This document shows positions 15,864-24,253 of a DNA stretch of 64,000 nucleotides, in pieces. The translations under genes were made by a program, and so were the position numbers. Source of the stretch: Chitinophagaceae bacterium UBA1931 (GTDB lineage: Bacteria; Bacteroidota; Bacteroidia; Chitinophagales; Chitinophagaceae); the NCBI GenBank assembly GCA_002337125.1, contig DDFJ01000004.1, positions 1,911,889 to 1,975,888 of the forward strand, in the 5' to 3' direction. The notes beneath the pieces are model-generated. The model searched no databases and had not been told where the DNA came from. It saw only the letters and a list, made by a program, of their open reading frames with translations. Every line of letters begins with the position of its first letter. The stretch's first letter is position 1.

Positions 15864-16335
15864 TTCTTCCGGCGTTGCACGACACATAAATCAGGTATAA
15901 TAAAAACAGAAAGGTAGCTGCTGCTGTTTATCGTCATCAACTACGCTGGAGTATCAGCAGAAATTGTTTCTTCCTTGCATACAAAGCAAAGTCGCTCCTG
16001 TATTTCTTCGGTTGCAACACCCTCTTCCATCAGCTCTTTTGCCGGCCTGTACAATCGTATTAATGCGGTTGTTTTCCCGGTAACCTGCAACAGCTCTCAA
16101 CCTCAAAACACCAATCTGCCTTAACCATATACTATGATCTATGAACCATTAACCATGAACTATTAACCATTAACCCTTCCTCTCCCCACATACTTAAAAG
16201 ATAAAGCCCGGATACACCTCATTAAAAGTGTTCCAGTTGAATGTTGTCGTTCGTTATGCTTCGTAGCAAACAGATTGCTTCGTCGCTACTCCTCGCAATG
16301 ACGGTAACGATGGCGATAATCAATCCGCAACCTGT
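15864..16335 (-). pseudogene. relic copy of the duplicated orphan-gene block
   Basis: This segment aligns with 18952-19729 over its whole length apart from a deletion of about 280 bp. The deletion joins GCTCTTTTG (16034) directly to CCGGCCTGTACAATCG. It removes the 5' half of the orphan gene whose intact form lies at 18888-19385. What remains is the C-terminal coding part, with several substitutions, plus the downstream non-coding tail, including the ACCATGAAC tandem tract and an AGATTGCTTCG..CCTCGCAATGACG repeat. No function is expected. Confidence 0.75.
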
Positions 16336-16424
16336 ATAAGCATTTCGCATTCAGCCTTATGCATTCCCTGGCCTTTGTCCACCCAACCTCAAACCATAAA
16401 CCTCAAACTTGAAACTGCTTTCAT

Positions 16425-16832
16425 TCAGGATTTTTTCAGTTTTTCGGAATTCAGTTTACCATAAACAAACAAAACCGCAGTATACACGATCCATACCGCA
16501 GAAAAGAACAACAGGCCTTTCAGGTTGGCCTGCACATCTTCCGGGTCAAAACGTCCGTGAATCCGTTTATGAAAGAATTTATTCGAATAGTCCTGTGCAT
16601 ATTCAATAGCAATACCAAAAAAATAAAGCACTGCAAAAACAAGGGCATGCCTGGTTACACTTTTATAAACAAACAATAAATTCAGAAAAGCAGCAGCCAG
16701 GAAATAAAACAGGGAATGCAGTTCTTTATCAACATGACTGAACCCCGATGGCAGTTTGATTAAAAATCCTGCTACCGATACAAACAGGCATAAAATAACC
16801 AGGATAAGTTTAGTGCTGTTTTGTAGTTTCAT
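16425..16832 (-). CDS. VanZ-like membrane protein
   Basis: The 135-aa protein has four hydrophobic segments. The VanZ-family signature is seen as DKELHSLFYFLAAAFLNLLF in the second segment region and as IEYAQ followed later by HGRFDPEDVQANLKG near the end. VanZ-like proteins are small integral membrane proteins of unclear function; the founding member raises teicoplanin resistance. Its genomic neighbours give no clue here. The start at 16832 is the only good ATG. Confidence 0.85.
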   Translation of the reverse strand: MKLQNSTKLILVILCLFVSVAGFLIKLPSGFSHVDKELHSLFYFLAAAFLNLLFVYKSVTRHALVFAVLYFFGIAIEYAQDYSNKFFHKRIHGRFDPEDVQANLKGLLFFSAVWIVYTAVLFVYGKLNSEKLKKS

Positions 16833-16933
16833 TTTTTTACTGGGGAAATAATATCGCCAATGATTACTGCATGTTCAATTTTATTTACTGATCCCTTTTG
16901 AAATTGCGCATTACAAGATCGGTTTTAATAAAG

Positions 16934-18460
16934 TCATTTTACCGGGTTCTGTTGCAAGAGTTTTTGCAGTGTCTTTTTCCCACTCTCATTGCCGGGGTTT
17001 AATTCTACCGACTTTTTGTACATTTTTATCGCTTCTTCTTTTTGCCCATCAGCCAAAAGAGCCTCTGCATAACTGTCATAGGCGTTCCAGCTGCCGGGAA
17101 ACAATTCAACATTCATTTTAAGCGTTTCAACAGCCTGTTTATACAGGTGCTTCTCCGGCAAATGGTAAGGATTGTTATTACCCATAAAATCATATCCAAG
17201 TGTATTCATTTCATCTTCACTCAGGTAATAATTACTGCTGTCTTTTCGCAGAATAAACAATGTTTCTTTTGCTGCAGCAGCACCTTTGTTCAGCAAAACA
17301 GCTCCATACACGTTAGCAATACTTTTCTTGGGCATATCCACTTGCTGATCATTTAAAAGCTTCATCACATTTGTGGCATTTTCATGAGCATTGAAATGTG
17401 CATTGTCAAATAAAATAACGGTTTGCTTTTTTGTGATGTTTCTTAAAATATTAGAACTAAGTCCCATCGCCGCCCCGCTATGGTAAACCATCTTGCCCAG
17501 CGAACTGTCTTTTTCAATCTCCCATCCCAATCCAAACGCATCTGGATTATTTTCTCCGCTGTTTAATTTTGTTGGGATAAAAGCTTCTTCCAGTGTCTGT
17601 TTTCGTAATAACCTGTTATTGTATAAAGCCTGGTCAAATTTCCACAAATCCCTTGTGGTACTGATATAATCACCAAAGCCATTAAAGCCATATGCATGCC
17701 AGTATTCCCGTACATAAGGAATCGAATTCGATTTTACAGGCATTGAATCATACGGATGTAAATACACATGCGGAAATGCAAAGTTGTTGATATCGGCCCT
17801 GTTAAATTGTTCAGGTAATGGTAACAGCGAGGTCTCGTTCATTCCCGCAGGCTGAAGAATATGTTTTTTAATATAAGCAGGGTAAGTCATCCCTGACACT
17901 TTCTCTACAATCAACGCCAGCAGAATAAAGTTGATATTATCATAATTTCCTTTTTCGCCGGGTTGGTAAATCAAAGCCTGTTTGTTACGCACAATCCCCG
18001 GCATAAAATCGTTGTTGCTGAAAACCTTGCCGGGCTGTTCGTTTTTTTCTTTGTCAAAAAAAGCATTGTAAGGCGGTAACCCCGATGTATGTGAAAGTAA
18101 ATGCCTGAGCGTTATTTCAGGATAAGGAAAATCGGGCAGGTAATGGTTAACGGCATCTGTTATGTTCAACAGGCCTTTTTCTTTTAACTGCAGGATTGCT
18201 GTCGCCGTCAGGAGTTTTGATATACTTGCAACAGGGAAACGGATGCTGGATGTATTGGGTGTTTTTGTTGTGTAATCAGCATACCCAAAAGATTTTTCAT
18301 AAACAATCCGGTTGTTTTCAATTACAAGAACATTACCGCTGAATTGCTGGTTTTGAACTAATGCCTTGAAATAGCTGTCAATGATGTCATGTTTAGATTG
18401 TCCGGTTACAGGTAGTCCTGCGATAAACAGAATGTAAACAATAAAAACTTTTTTAAGCAT
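16934..18460 (-). CDS. secreted serine hydrolase of the beta-lactamase (class C/PBP4-like) fold with TPR tail
   Basis: I start the protein at the ATG at 18460 (508 aa), because it begins a clear signal peptide (MLKKVFIVYILFIAGLPVTG); the longer frame adds 21 unlikely residues. The serine beta-lactamase/DD-peptidase motifs are present: SISK (nucleophile Ser79, Lys82), a YDN triad and HSG before AAMGLSS. After about residue 380 the chain changes to TPR-like helices (GSWNAYDSYAEALLADGQKEEAIKMYKKSVELNPG). Such enzymes act on D-amino peptides, esters or beta-lactams in the periplasm; the substrate is not predictable. It is a single gene. Confidence 0.88.
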   Translation of the reverse strand: MLKKVFIVYILFIAGLPVTGQSKHDIIDSYFKALVQNQQFSGNVLVIENNRIVYEKSFGYADYTTKTPNTSSIRFPVASISKLLTATAILQLKEKGLLNITDAVNHYLPDFPYPEITLRHLLSHTSGLPPYNAFFDKEKNEQPGKVFSNNDFMPGIVRNKQALIYQPGEKGNYDNINFILLALIVEKVSGMTYPAYIKKHILQPAGMNETSLLPLPEQFNRADINNFAFPHVYLHPYDSMPVKSNSIPYVREYWHAYGFNGFGDYISTTRDLWKFDQALYNNRLLRKQTLEEAFIPTKLNSGENNPDAFGLGWEIEKDSSLGKMVYHSGAAMGLSSNILRNITKKQTVILFDNAHFNAHENATNVMKLLNDQQVDMPKKSIANVYGAVLLNKGAAAAKETLFILRKDSSNYYLSEDEMNTLGYDFMGNNNPYHLPEKHLYKQAVETLKMNVELFPGSWNAYDSYAEALLADGQKEEAIKMYKKSVELNPGNESGKKTLQKLLQQNPVK

Positions 18461-18887
18461 TGATGACGTTGTTGTTTGTTTAAAAAAAGTGAATGCATTC
18501 CGGCAACTGAAAAACAAAATCAATTGTATTTATCGAAACGGCGAAATAGTATTCCATCTGCGCCGGCAGCTTATTTTTTTTGTTTGATGTGAAGAGATGC
18601 TGACAAACGATGCAGCGCAGCAATAACCAAAATCTGCTTTTACTCAATTACTGAAGTTTGATTTTATCAGTAACACTTGTTGTACCACCTGTTATTTGCA
18701 GCTGCACTTTTGCAGGTCATATTTTACAGTAAATCTTTTGCTAAACGTATAATCAGTCCTTTGCATTGCAGTTGTTTTTGCAAAAGAAAACACAAAATCA
18801 CCGGAACAGAAGTTCATTGACTTAAGCCCGGAGCCTTGACACCTGCCACTGTTTGATGAAAAAAAATAGAATAGACAAAATCATTCG
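18461..18887. other. non-coding stretch
   Basis: No gene or convincing structural element is visible. The right end is the 3' side of the orphan gene, and the left end contains the upstream region of the serine hydrolase gene. Confidence 0.4.
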
Positions 18888-19385
18888 TTAAGGTGGTCCG
18901 CAGTTGAACATTGACTCCTGCTTTATTTTGTCAGTCGCAGGTTGAAGTTTTTTCTTCCGGCGCTGCACTACACATAATTCAGGTATAATAAAAACAGAAC
19001 GGTAGCTGCTGCTGTTTATCGTCATCAACTGCTCTGGAGTATCAGTAGCAACTGTTTCTTCCTTGCTTACAAAACAAAGACGTTGTTTTATTTCTTCAGT
19101 TGCAACACCCTCTTCCATCAGCTGTTTCACCTTACGCATCAGTTGCCGGTACAGATCACGGCACTGTTGTTCTTTCGGAAAGCTCCGCTTGATAACCGAA
19201 GCCAGCGATGATGCCTTACCAAACAAACCTGCCTCCCGCATGGTACCTGCAAAAGCAGGGTCTGTTTTCACCCGTTTACTGCTAAGTGAGCTTTTTTGCC
19301 GTGCATAATACTGCCCATCCATTTTGTAAAAACAGATATTGTCGATGGTACCCGTAATCTTATATGGTCCTGCTTGTTTGGCCAA
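18888..19385 (-). CDS. orphan protein of the MAKQ..G.KITGTIDN family
   Basis: The 165-aa protein belongs to a family I recognise from many Chitinophagaceae genomes, with no known function. It opens MAKQAGPYKITGTIDNICFY. The repeated family features are GTI-x-FYK, YYAR(Q)K, RVKTDPAF near residue 38 and a helical basic middle. The C-terminal 60 residues are specific to this copy. No membrane or signal segment is seen. A deleted copy lies 3 kb to the left within a block of duplicated DNA, so the gene seems to travel with its 3' non-coding tail. Confidence 0.75.
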   Translation of the reverse strand: MAKQAGPYKITGTIDNICFYKMDGQYYARQKSSLSSKRVKTDPAFAGTMREAGLFGKASSLASVIKRSFPKEQQCRDLYRQLMRKVKQLMEEGVATEEIKQRLCFVSKEETVATDTPEQLMTINSSSYRSVFIIPELCVVQRRKKKLQPATDKIKQESMFNCGPP

Positions 19386-19729
19386 TCACAGATTTTTAGC
19401 ACAAGAAACTAATTTTTCCCGGCCTGTACAATCGTATTAATGCGGTCTTTTTTCCCCACAACCCCAACTCTCAAACCTAAACCCCTCAACCCTAAACCAC
19501 AAACCTGCCTTAACCATGAACAATGAACCATGAACTATAAACCATGAACTATTAACCATGAACTATAAACCAACCCTTTCCCCCCATACTTAAGGGATAA
19601 AGCCCGGATACGCCCCATTAAAAGCGTTCCAGGTAAATGTTGTAGTTCGTTGTGCTTCGTAGCAAACAGATTGCTTCGTCGTCCCTCCTCGCAATGACGG
19701 TAGTGAGGGTGATAATCAATCCGCAACCA
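18952..19729. repeat. intact copy of the duplicated orphan-gene block
   Basis: It aligns with 15864-16335 at about 80-85% outside a deletion in the left copy. It contains most of the orphan gene, its upstream DNA, the ACCATGAAC tract and the GATTGCTTCG..CGCAATGACG element. Confidence 0.75.
19505..19572 (+). repeat. short tandem tract based on ACCATGAACTAT
   Basis: Variants of AACCATGAACTATTAACC/AACCATGAACTATAAACC recur about five times with a 13-15 bp period. A shorter version is present in the relic copy near 16130-16175. It is non-coding. Confidence 0.7.
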
Positions 19730-19749
19730 ATCACTCTGACTGCAACACA

Positions 19750-19860
19750 GAGGATGCTGATGTTAGCACATCTGCAATTCACCACAGTAGTACAATGGCT
19801 TAATCAGGGCTGCTGACGGAACATGGGAGTAATATGTTCCGTCTTGATCTTTTGTTTCTG
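19750..19860. repeat. hairpin module, copy B
   Basis: It has the same flanks as 13545-13675 (AGGATG..TGATGT, TTCACCAC, AGTAGTACAA, AATCAGGGC, then CTTTTGTTTCTG). The hairpin differs: ACGGAACAT/ATGTTCCGT, 9 bp perfect, at 19816-19842. No gene is seen in 19730-19993. Confidence 0.55.
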
Positions 19861-19941
19861 TAGCCTGTCCCGAAGAATTGAGGGATGTCAAGACAAAAGA
19901 ACGATAACCGCAAAACCTTGCGGTATATACCCAAACTGTAT

Positions 19942-19987
19942 GTTACGCTTCGTAAGTACAGATTGCTTCGTTCCTCGCAATGACGGG
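19942..19987. repeat. dispersed GATTGCTTCG..CTCGCAATGACGG repeat
   Basis: The same element occurs inside both duplicated blocks (about 16260-16313 and 19650-19700). This copy lies directly 3' of the first giant gene. It is a common intergenic repeat type in this bacterial group. Confidence 0.7.
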
Positions 19988-19993
19988 AGCTAA

Positions 19994-22900
19994 CTACCCA
20001 TTTACTTCAAACACATCCATAAACACCAAGCGCTCGCCCATGTGGATGGTATTGGCATTGCCAAAATCGCCATTGGGGAAACGTAACGGGTCTTTGGGAT
20101 GCAGTTCAAATTCCTTCACCACAACCCGGTAAGGTTTGCCCTTCCATTGTGCAGGCAGTTCAATATCGGCTGCATAGAGGAAGTTGTTGCCCTGGATCAT
20201 TTCCTTGGTTACTTCACCCACCTTGGTATAAATAGTGGTGCTCACCTGCCTGTTGTTGATGCTGATAAACGCATCTTCTGTTTTGGGCAGCATGGTATTT
20301 TCAACTGTTACTTCAATCTTTGTACGTGGCTTATAGTTCAGCGCCGTCATGGCCATGCCTTCGTTTGGTTTAAAGGCAACCAGTCCGCTGATGGCTACTT
20401 TAAACTTATTGGTTTGTGCATCGAGCTGCAGGGCAGTGTTGCGCTGCGGTACCAGTTGCAGCCAGTCGGCATGTACAATACTGCTTGCACAGCAATCGTA
20501 CCGTACGGTGCGTACCGAATCACGCTGGTAACGTACCAGTGCCAGTTTTGCAAAGGGAAAATAAGCCTGGTTAATGGCAATGGGTATATCGGCAAAATAC
20601 ATCTGCCGGTCTTCATCGTATAACACATTGTACGCAGCAATATCCACCCGCATGGTTTTATCTTCCTGCAGGTATATACTGTCGTAATCGGCTGCAAAAG
20701 GAAAGGCTGCTTTTGTTGGCAGGTTTAACCCGTTTAAATCGCCGCTTATAAACACAGGGTCTTTACCCCATACAGTACAATGCTTCATGATATCGGCACC
20801 ACTGCTTCCTTCGGGTGCCAGTACAACGCCAAGGCGTTCGCCTTCGCCACTGCTGAACCAGGGGCGTTTGAGGTACACACGTATGTTACCGTTGCGTACA
20901 TGCGTGGTGAGATTGCCTTTTGTATTCTTTATCCAGTTAAAGGATGGAAGCACATAACTCACTATGGGCGCAACAGGTCTTGCTGTGCTGAGGATGTTGA
21001 TTTTCTTTACTGCACCTTCACGGCTCAGCGGAAACTCCTGTTTGTTTTTGGTTGCCTGTGCAACAAGTGCTGTAAAATATTCCCTGTAACGGGTGGTGGC
21101 AATTGGTTTATAGGTTACCCAGCGGTGTTTGGTATCGCCAAAGTACTGCACCAGCGGATCATCGGCTGTTGCATCTTTTGGTGCGGCCTGCCCCGGCCAT
21201 TGCGACAGGTTGTTTTTGAGTTTCACTGCATCATACATTACCTGTACCGATGCCACATGTGCAGCAGCGGGTACCTGTTTGGGACCAAGCTCGGCAAGAT
21301 CATCCCTGAACTCTGTCCAGCTGGCTTCAATATCCACCTGCGTGGTGCTTTTTCCATGCAGCGATAATTCGGTATCGAGCAGGGCTGTTGTTTCGTTGTA
21401 ATAACGTTGTGGTGTAAGTACGGTAAACTCAGGTGTGGTAATGGGTTGCTGTACGGCATGCACCAATGTTATTTTCCTCCACGGTGAAAACATCCAGTGC
21501 CTTCCTGTTTTGATTTTTGTTTTTACATCGGGAGCTGCTGCAATCATTTTCTGCATAGCCGAGAGTTTCTCCACATCATCGGGCCGCCAGAAGGATGCAT
21601 AGTTTACAATAGCCCTTTCGCCTTTGGGCAGATAAACTGTAAAGAGTCGTTTAGCAGTATCCCAGCCTGCGGCCTGTGTGCCTTCCATTAAACGGATGCG
21701 GATGCTCTTTGGATTTTTCCATTGCTCAACTGTATAAGCTGTATTGGCACTTGCATCGTTTACTTCATCGTTAAAATAAAAACTGAAGCGGCGTGAGATA
21801 CCGGCTGTCCACCCATTGATGCTTTGTGATTCATTGTTTACAAAGAACACAACGCCTGCGGCCATGGGATCGGCCAGGTATTCCAGTTCCAGGTTCTGTT
21901 TTTCACCATCAATAATGTTTTTGTTGGATGGCTTTAAGTCTTCCGGTTTTACTTCATAGTCTTTTGATACAATGTAATCGTACATCTGCTTGGCAGCTGT
22001 TGCATTACCACTGCCAAAAGCTGCATCAAACATCCCATGCAGTTCGGCCATTTGCTGGCTGTTGCGTGGTGCTTTGATATGGCGTGTTGCATGTGGGGGA
22101 TATTGTTTTCCTCCTGCACTGTTCTTTGATTCGTAATCGGCTGATGCCACATTGTAATTACTGCGCACCACCATGTGTTCCACACTTTCACCATCACGGC
22201 TTTCATTTCCCTGTATAAGGAAGGGTGAAGGCAATGGTTCGTATCGTTGATATTTGATTCCTGTAATGATGGTTTCAGTTGCATTTTCAGGAGCAAGGTT
22301 GGCGGGCAAGCTGTTACCAGCCAGGTCAACGGTGCGGATTTTTACACGATAGGTTTTACCAAAACGCAGCATGGGTAATGAACCTTTTACTGATTTTGTT
22401 TTTACCTGTAACCTGAAGTCGACACTGTTGGGTAAGAGATACTTTTTCTCTTCGTCTTTTCTTGAACTTACTTCACCTCCTTCACCGGGATTGTTAACGC
22501 CTTTGCCGGGTTTGGGTACTGAAAGACTCCATCCTTCCCAGCGTGCAATCACTTCGTTTACATGCACACTGTTTTTATCGTTCTCATCTTCCACCACGGC
22601 TGTTTGCATAAAGCCTTCATCTTCGGTAATGCCGTCAATCATTACGGTGTTACCGCTAACAGGAGCAAACTGGTATTCTTCCAGTTTTTTGTGCAATGAA
22701 TACCAGTTGTTGGGTTTATCATCGTAAGCAATATCCATGCGGTAGCCCTGCAGTAAATCATCGGCATACATCACTTCTTCTTTTGGCAACAGAATTTTTG
22801 CATTGAGTAAAACAGGGTTGAAGGAAGTGATGGTTTGCTGTGCTGCTGTTGCACTGGTGATTTTTGTATTGAAGGTATCTAAGCGAAACAGCTTTTTATA

Positions 22901-24226
22901 AATCGCTTCTGCATGACCATTCTTTGCCACACCAATACCTGCAGTACGCATAAAGGGTAAACCTTCTTCCACTTCAGGACTTTTTAATTCAAGCAATGGC
23001 AGCGGACGTACTTTAATCCGTTCAACTGTAACAGGTGCAGGCTGGTTGATGCGTTGCATTTTTGCAAACCTGTTTTTCTGGCTCATGTTTTCAACAGCCG
23101 TATTTTTTTCCTGCGTGTTCACCATTGCATAAGGCGCAACCGTTGTAACAGCAAGCTTGTTTGTTTCGGCAGTGATCACATGTGTTTTGAATAAGAAGTT
23201 GGCCTTCCTGTTCTGCAATGCATCAATATGGTTGCAGAGTTTTAATGCAGCACCATCGGTATCAACTGTAACAACCGTAAAATCGCTGGTGTTTATTTTC
23301 AGTACGCCTTTATCAATATTGCTGTTGGGTTCGGGTGCAGCATAAAATCCTTTTGCAGTTAACTGGTAAGCTGTGAGTGGTGAAGTGATTTCAGCTGCAG
23401 TGGTAAGTGCAAGATCCTGCGGAACGATACGCACTGTACCTGTTGCTGCTGATGGTGCATTCTTTATTTCAAAATCAAGCACCAACCCAAACTTGCGCAT
23501 GAGCTGCGGGTAGGATGTAAGCACCGAAAGAATATCGTGGTATTCAAAATCGGGCATATCAATCTTATCCAGTCTTGTTCTGATAGCATTGGCCGAACGA
23601 TCATGGAAATAACGCACCTGTGCAAAATCAGTGGAGGGTTTTGCCGTTTTATCAAATGCCATGAACTTGGAAGACTGTATCTGTTGTTTAACAGCAACAC
23701 GTTTGCCTGCATCTTTCTGAATAAAATCGCCCAGCTTGGTGCGGTTGACTTCTTTCTGTACAGGTGTATCGTTTACTTTAAACTCCGTAATCTCCTGCAG
23801 GTTTTTCCAGTCGTCGGTAAAAAACTTCTGCGTGGGCATTGTATCGGCTTTGAGGTTACCTACTTCTGTATAGGTTTTCTGTATAAAGTCGAGCACATGT
23901 TTAATGGGATAGGATTTAATCATAAGTTGATTTACCTGCAGCTGTTCAAAGGTTTTTACTTTGATGTGCGGCGTAAACAACTGTGTATAGATATCCTTAT
24001 CGAGCTGATCTTTCTTCAACGTAATTTCCTGCAGATCGCCATTGTTCCACTGTGCAGCATATTTTGCTTTGGATAATTTTTCAACCCATGCAAGCATATC
24101 CGGAAAATCGGCCAGTGTTGCTTTTTTACCGGCTTCCAGTTTAATGCTGATGAATGCAGACAGCATCAGCTTGTTGGTCTGGTAATTTTTCCAGGGCAGT
24201 GTGGTGAAAATAAATTTCTGAGCCAT
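19994..24226 (-). CDS. giant protein of unknown function (1410 aa)
   Basis: I do not recognise a family. The start at the ATG at 24226 is well supported: it opens MAQKFIFTTLPWKNYQTNKL and follows the upstream gene by 27 bp. No signal peptide or membrane segment is visible, so it is probably cytoplasmic, or exported by a route that leaves no mark. Most of the chain looks like successive beta-rich domains. A middle part near residues 630-650 reads like an Ig or fibronectin strand set (RFGKTYRVKIRTVDLAGNS). The C-terminus also holds several beta segments. No catalytic motif stands out. It is the downstream half of a two-gene unit with the 1207-aa Tat-signal protein. Confidence 0.85.
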   Translation of the reverse strand: MAQKFIFTTLPWKNYQTNKLMLSAFISIKLEAGKKATLADFPDMLAWVEKLSKAKYAAQWNNGDLQEITLKKDQLDKDIYTQLFTPHIKVKTFEQLQVNQLMIKSYPIKHVLDFIQKTYTEVGNLKADTMPTQKFFTDDWKNLQEITEFKVNDTPVQKEVNRTKLGDFIQKDAGKRVAVKQQIQSSKFMAFDKTAKPSTDFAQVRYFHDRSANAIRTRLDKIDMPDFEYHDILSVLTSYPQLMRKFGLVLDFEIKNAPSAATGTVRIVPQDLALTTAAEITSPLTAYQLTAKGFYAAPEPNSNIDKGVLKINTSDFTVVTVDTDGAALKLCNHIDALQNRKANFLFKTHVITAETNKLAVTTVAPYAMVNTQEKNTAVENMSQKNRFAKMQRINQPAPVTVERIKVRPLPLLELKSPEVEEGLPFMRTAGIGVAKNGHAEAIYKKLFRLDTFNTKITSATAAQQTITSFNPVLLNAKILLPKEEVMYADDLLQGYRMDIAYDDKPNNWYSLHKKLEEYQFAPVSGNTVMIDGITEDEGFMQTAVVEDENDKNSVHVNEVIARWEGWSLSVPKPGKGVNNPGEGGEVSSRKDEEKKYLLPNSVDFRLQVKTKSVKGSLPMLRFGKTYRVKIRTVDLAGNSLPANLAPENATETIITGIKYQRYEPLPSPFLIQGNESRDGESVEHMVVRSNYNVASADYESKNSAGGKQYPPHATRHIKAPRNSQQMAELHGMFDAAFGSGNATAAKQMYDYIVSKDYEVKPEDLKPSNKNIIDGEKQNLELEYLADPMAAGVVFFVNNESQSINGWTAGISRRFSFYFNDEVNDASANTAYTVEQWKNPKSIRIRLMEGTQAAGWDTAKRLFTVYLPKGERAIVNYASFWRPDDVEKLSAMQKMIAAAPDVKTKIKTGRHWMFSPWRKITLVHAVQQPITTPEFTVLTPQRYYNETTALLDTELSLHGKSTTQVDIEASWTEFRDDLAELGPKQVPAAAHVASVQVMYDAVKLKNNLSQWPGQAAPKDATADDPLVQYFGDTKHRWVTYKPIATTRYREYFTALVAQATKNKQEFPLSREGAVKKINILSTARPVAPIVSYVLPSFNWIKNTKGNLTTHVRNGNIRVYLKRPWFSSGEGERLGVVLAPEGSSGADIMKHCTVWGKDPVFISGDLNGLNLPTKAAFPFAADYDSIYLQEDKTMRVDIAAYNVLYDEDRQMYFADIPIAINQAYFPFAKLALVRYQRDSVRTVRYDCCASSIVHADWLQLVPQRNTALQLDAQTNKFKVAISGLVAFKPNEGMAMTALNYKPRTKIEVTVENTMLPKTEDAFISINNRQVSTTIYTKVGEVTKEMIQGNNFLYAADIELPAQWKGKPYRVVVKEFELHPKDPLRFPNGDFGNANTIHMGERLVFMDVFEVNG

Positions 24227-24253
24227 ATCGAATGTCTTTAATTGAGTTGATGA

